Shown: piece by piece, positions 6,182 through 8,463 of the stretch
Layout: every line of letters starts with the position of its first letter
Numbering within the stretch: the first letter of the stretch is position 1
Source of the DNA: Chthoniobacterales bacterium
GTDB lineage: Bacteria; Verrucomicrobiota; Verrucomicrobiia; Chthoniobacterales; UBA10450
Length of the DNA stretch: 8,463 nt
Assembly: GCA_013697365.1 (NCBI GenBank)
Contig: JACCXA010000202.1
Location: 1-8,463 of the forward strand
Direction: 5' to 3'
Notes under the pieces: model-generated
Databases searched by the model: none
What the model saw: only the letters and a program-made list of their open reading frames with translations
What the model was told of the DNA's origin: nothing
Made by a program: the position numbers and the translations under genes

Positions 6182-7384
6182 ATGCGCCTTCGTCCCTACC
6201 TTTTCATTCTCCTTCTTTGCTCCCTCTCTTTTTTTGTTGTCGGCACGAGTGAGGCCGCGCCAAAAAAGAAGACGAAATACAAGACACCTCCGACAAAAAA
6301 GGCTCCGACCTCTGCCGTGCCGTCAAAGCGTTCCATCACCCTGACCTGGGACGCGAGCCTTGATCCGAATATCGCCGGCTACAGAGTCTTATGTGGAACT
6401 GTCTCGAAACGGCCCGTCACTGTGGTCGATGTCGGTTCTGCCACGAGCGCGGTAATTTCGAACCTGGCCGCGGGCAAAAAATATTACTTTGCCGCCACGG
6501 CCTACGATTCTCTGGGCCGCGAGAGTTCGCCCTCCTATGAAGTTAGCTTTTCCGCTCCGGCTGCCTCCAAATCAGTTTCATTCACCGGTTTCAACGTGAC
6601 CTCTCTTCCCACTGCCCTGGCGAACGTCTCCACCCGCGTCTACGTCGCGCACGGTGAGGAGGTGCTTATTGCCGGCTTTACCATCGATGGCAGCGCTTCG
6701 AAGCGAGTCGCTTTGCGGGCGCTGGGGCCGTCTCTGCAGAAGAGCGGATTGCAGAATGTGCTCGGAGATCCACTCCTCACTTTATATGACGCCAGTGGGG
6801 CGATGATTGCCCGGAACGACGACTGGCGCCTGACCTACGATTCGGTGAACGCACCGGGTCTGGAACCAACGGAAGAAAAAGAAGCCGCGCTCGTCGCAGA
6901 ACTCCCGCCCGGTTCCTACACCGCAGTCTTAGCCGGTGCAGATGGAGGCGCCGGGGTCGGCCTCTTCGAACTCTACGATTTGACCACCACAGCAGGACGA
7001 ATCATCAACCTTTCCGTTCGCGGAAAAATCGAAGCCGGCGAGAACAACATCATGATCGGAGGCTTCGTTGTCAGCGGCGCCGGGCAAATCCCGGTGATGA
7101 TCCGGGCGCTTGGGTCATCACTTGAAACCGCAGGTGTGACCGGCGCACTGGCCGATCCGATCCTGGAGGTCTACAACCAGGACGGTACGCTCCTGGCGAG
7201 CAACGACAGTTGGAAAAGCCACCAGGAATCCGAGATCAAAGCCACTCCCTTTGCGCCAATCGACGACCGGGAATGTGTGATCTATAACGCTCTCACGCCG
7301 GGCAACTATACCGCTGTGGTGCGCAGCGCGGTTCCCTTCCATACCGGAATTGCGCTCGTAGAAGTTTACAGCATGGCGCGCTAG
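6182..7384 (+). CDS. Exported protein with FN3 domain and two verrucomicrobial-type tandem repeats
   Basis: Predicted secreted or surface protein of 400 residues with unknown function. Residues 1-26 are a signal peptide (MRLRPY, hydrophobic core, probable cleavage near SEA/A). Residues 27-50 are a Lys/Pro-rich linker. Residues about 51-125 form a fibronectin type III domain (LTWDASLDPNIAGYRV...YYFAATAYDSLGRES). Two homologous repeats follow, about 147-267 and 275-398. Each has an (I/V)xGF core, an RALG-S motif (179-184 and 308-313), a DP-L(T/E)(L/V)Y strand, an ND(D/S)W motif (212-215 and 341-344) and a PG(S/N)YTAV ending (243-249 and 373-379). I know this repeat mainly from large verrucomicrobial exported proteins, where it forms beta-rich C-terminal modules. 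No catalytic residues are recognisable, so binding or structural use is likelier than enzymatic. The ATG at 6182 is fixed by the signal peptide. A hairpin sits directly upstream and a convergent hairpin lies downstream. Confidence 0.88.
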   Translation: MRLRPYLFILLLCSLSFFVVGTSEAAPKKKTKYKTPPTKKAPTSAVPSKRSITLTWDASLDPNIAGYRVLCGTVSKRPVTVVDVGSATSAVISNLAAGKKYYFAATAYDSLGRESSPSYEVSFSAPAASKSVSFTGFNVTSLPTALANVSTRVYVAHGEEVLIAGFTIDGSASKRVALRALGPSLQKSGLQNVLGDPLLTLYDASGAMIARNDDWRLTYDSVNAPGLEPTEEKEAALVAELPPGSYTAVLAGADGGAGVGLFELYDLTTTAGRIINLSVRGKIEAGENNIMIGGFVVSGAGQIPVMIRALGSSLETAGVTGALADPILEVYNQDGTLLASNDSWKSHQESEIKATPFAPIDDRECVIYNALTPGNYTAVVRSAVPFHTGIALVEVYSMAR

Positions 7385-7413
7385 GGTCGGACGGCACAGG
7401 GTCTAGCCTTCCT

Positions 7414-7432
7414 GGTCCGATTTCTTCGGACC
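7414..7432. terminator. Convergent intergenic hairpin, possible bidirectional terminator
   Basis: A perfect 7-bp inverted repeat GGTCCGA (7414-7420) and TCGGACC (7426-7432) around the loop TTTCT. It lies between the stop codons of the convergent exported-protein gene (7384) and thioesterase gene (7460), where a shared terminator would be expected. There is no T-run on either strand, so it is not a textbook intrinsic terminator. An alternative partner for the left arm, TCGGAC at 7387-7392, lies just upstream. Confidence 0.4.
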
Positions 7433-7459
7433 GTCTCCGCGGGTTGCTCCCCGGCCCTT

Positions 7460-7933
7460 CTACCAGCGGTGGAAGGCTGGATGACCTTCCTCCACCGCGA
7501 CGAATGTCCCGCGACAGGTTGCACAGACCTTGCCCCCTGCGGTCAGGGTGCCCTCGACGGTCGCTTTGTTGGCCGTTGCATCGACAACCTTCGCTTCGAG
7601 CGAAACCGTTCCCGCGGTGGGCGTGGGACGCAGGAGCTTGATGGCGTAGTCGGCCGTCACCGTACAAGGCGGATGGTCCTGACCGGAGGCCCGCATCAGA
7701 TGCCAGCTGGCCGTCCAGTTGCAATGACAATCGAGGAGGGTTCCGATAATGCCGCCATTCAAGACACCCGGAAACGCCTCGTACTTTGGCTGAGGCGTCC
7801 ACTCCGCCACCACCTCCTCCTCCCCACGCGCAAAACTGCGAATGCGGAGCCCGTCCGGATTCGCAGGCCCGCATCCCCAGCAGGCATTCGCCGGCGCGAA
7901 TTTTTCCTGGAGCGACTGGGATTCGTCGGCCAT
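7460..7933 (-). CDS. PaaI-type hotdog-fold acyl-CoA thioesterase
   Basis: Cytoplasmic protein of 157 residues, full length for the PaaI/4HBT hotdog thioesterase group, which hydrolyses acyl-CoA to the free acid and CoA. Seen: the CWGCGPANPDGLRI start motif (18-31), then FPGVLNGGIIGTLLDCH (54-70), the hotdog helix with the GG turn and Asp68 as probable catalytic acid, then strands TVTADYAIKLLRP (91-103) and CRGTFVAVE (140-148). The position often held by His in HGG is Asn59. Two CxxC pairs (18/21 and 137/140) could form a metal site or a disulfide; whether they meet in the fold is unknown. The ATG at 7933 lies 7 bp after the citrate synthase stop, so the two are probably one transcript and the substrate may be an acyl-CoA linked to central carbon metabolism. 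No Shine-Dalgarno. The family is clear; the substrate is unknown. Confidence 0.87.
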   Translation of the reverse strand: MADESQSLQEKFAPANACWGCGPANPDGLRIRSFARGEEEVVAEWTPQPKYEAFPGVLNGGIIGTLLDCHCNWTASWHLMRASGQDHPPCTVTADYAIKLLRPTPTAGTVSLEAKVVDATANKATVEGTLTAGGKVCATCRGTFVAVEEGHPAFHRW

Positions 7934-7940
7934 CGCGCGG

Positions 7941-8463
7941 CTACTTGCTGCCGTTTGATGAAGAGCCGGGATACGGACGCTCGGCCGGCCCGACGTAAAG
8001 TGAGCGCGGCCGGATCAGGCGGTTGTTGTCGTGCTGCTCGATAACGTGCGCGCCCCATCCCGCGACACGCGAGACCGCGAAGATCGGCGTGTTCAGCTCG
8101 GACGGGAATCCGAACATCGTGAAGACCGGCGCCGCGTACAGATCAACATTCGCGCAGAGTCCTTTCTCGCGCTCCATCGTCTTCTCGAGGGTTTCGCAGA
8201 TCGGCACCCATTCAGGTTTGCCGATCCGCTTGCCGTAGTCGCGCGCAATCTCGCGCATGATCGGCACGCGCGAGTCGCCGCTTTTGTAAACGCGGTGCCC
8301 TAAGCCCATGATCTTTTTCTTCTTCGCGAGGGCATCCATCATCCACGCTTCCGCGCGATCGGCGGTGCCGATCTCGTTCAGCATGTAGATTGACTCTTCG
8401 TTCGCGCCGCCGTGCAGCGGACCCTTCAGCGTGCCGCATGCAGACACACATGCGGCGTACATG
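7941..8463 (-). CDS. gltA: Citrate synthase, C-terminal part (5' end outside window)
   Basis: Condenses oxaloacetate and acetyl-CoA to citrate, the entry step of the TCA cycle. The last 173 complete codons are visible and the gene enters from the right edge; the Met at 8462 is internal, since GTLKGPLHGGANE follows at once. All three catalytic residues are present, numbered from that Met: His17 in GPLHGGANE, His56 in GLGHRVYK and Asp107 in NVDLYAAPVF. Also seen are the substrate-site stretch TPIFAVSRVAGWGAHVIEQ and the arginines of NNRLIRPRSLY. The tail after YVGP is short and Ser/Gly-rich. The sequence fits the citrate synthase/2-methylcitrate synthase superfamily; methylcitrate synthase cannot be fully excluded from this part alone. 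The thioesterase gene follows after 7 bp. Confidence 0.93.
   Translation of the reverse strand, partial: MYAACVSACGTLKGPLHGGANEESIYMLNEIGTADRAEAWMMDALAKKKKIMGLGHRVYKSGDSRVPIMREIARDYGKRIGKPEWVPICETLEKTMEREKGLCANVDLYAAPVFTMFGFPSELNTPIFAVSRVAGWGAHVIEQHDNNRLIRPRSLYVGPAERPYPGSSSNGSK

Noticed and set aside
1..8463. CRISPR array, insertion sequence, prophage or defence system
   Set aside because: No regularly spaced direct repeats, no transposase, integrase, nuclease or helicase motifs, and no target-site duplications were seen; the genes are housekeeping or envelope functions.

Overview
The window reads as ordinary chromosome from a GC-rich diderm bacterium, most likely a soil-type member of the Verrucomicrobiota. 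The best lineage clue is the secreted protein at 6182-7384. It carries two copies of a repeat (a GGF/RALG-S core, an NDxW motif and a PGxYTAV ending) that I know mainly from verrucomicrobial exported proteins. A lipobox lipoprotein, a periplasmic D,D-carboxypeptidase and a PpiD-like membrane chaperone indicate an inner membrane with a periplasm. No mobile element, CRISPR array or phage gene was seen.

Layout. Positions 1-4476 hold four genes on the minus strand. In transcription order they are a DUF4410-like lipoprotein (3793-4476), a serine-type D-alanyl-D-alanine carboxypeptidase (2724-3671), a 6-phosphofructokinase (1627-2703) and the first 497 codons of a PpiD/SurA-like protein (1-1492, running off the left edge). 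The carboxypeptidase and phosphofructokinase genes are only 20 bp apart and probably co-transcribed. The lipoprotein and the PpiD-like gene are separated from them by 121 and 134 bp. A pair of inverted REP-like repeats (4584-4669) separates this block from a DUF72 gene (4666-5685, minus), and the DUF72 stop codon lies inside one repeat.

The centre is a small plus-strand tRNA cluster: initiator tRNA-fMet(CAU) at 5703-5779 and tRNA-Arg(UCU) at 6001-6074. The fMet gene is head to head with the DUF72 gene, and its probable promoter lies inside the annotated start of that gene. To the right is the plus-strand FN3 and tandem-repeat exported protein, whose start codon is preceded by a 9-bp hairpin. 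A convergent intergenic hairpin separates it from a minus-strand pair entering from the right edge: citrate synthase (3' part, 7941-8463) followed after 7 bp by a PaaI-type hotdog thioesterase (7460-7933).

Genes working together. Two themes can be supported. One is envelope and periplasm biology (lipoprotein, D,D-carboxypeptidase, PpiD-like chaperone) with a glycolytic enzyme embedded. The other is acyl-CoA metabolism (citrate synthase plus thioesterase). I do not see a new multi-gene system. The points most worth a second look are the A29-U41 pair in the initiator tRNA, the inverted REP pair that supplies a stop codon, the hairpin with an anti-Shine-Dalgarno-like loop in front of the exported-protein gene, the mixed donor-site residues in the phosphofructokinase, and the lack of convincing Shine-Dalgarno sequences at all six visible gene starts.
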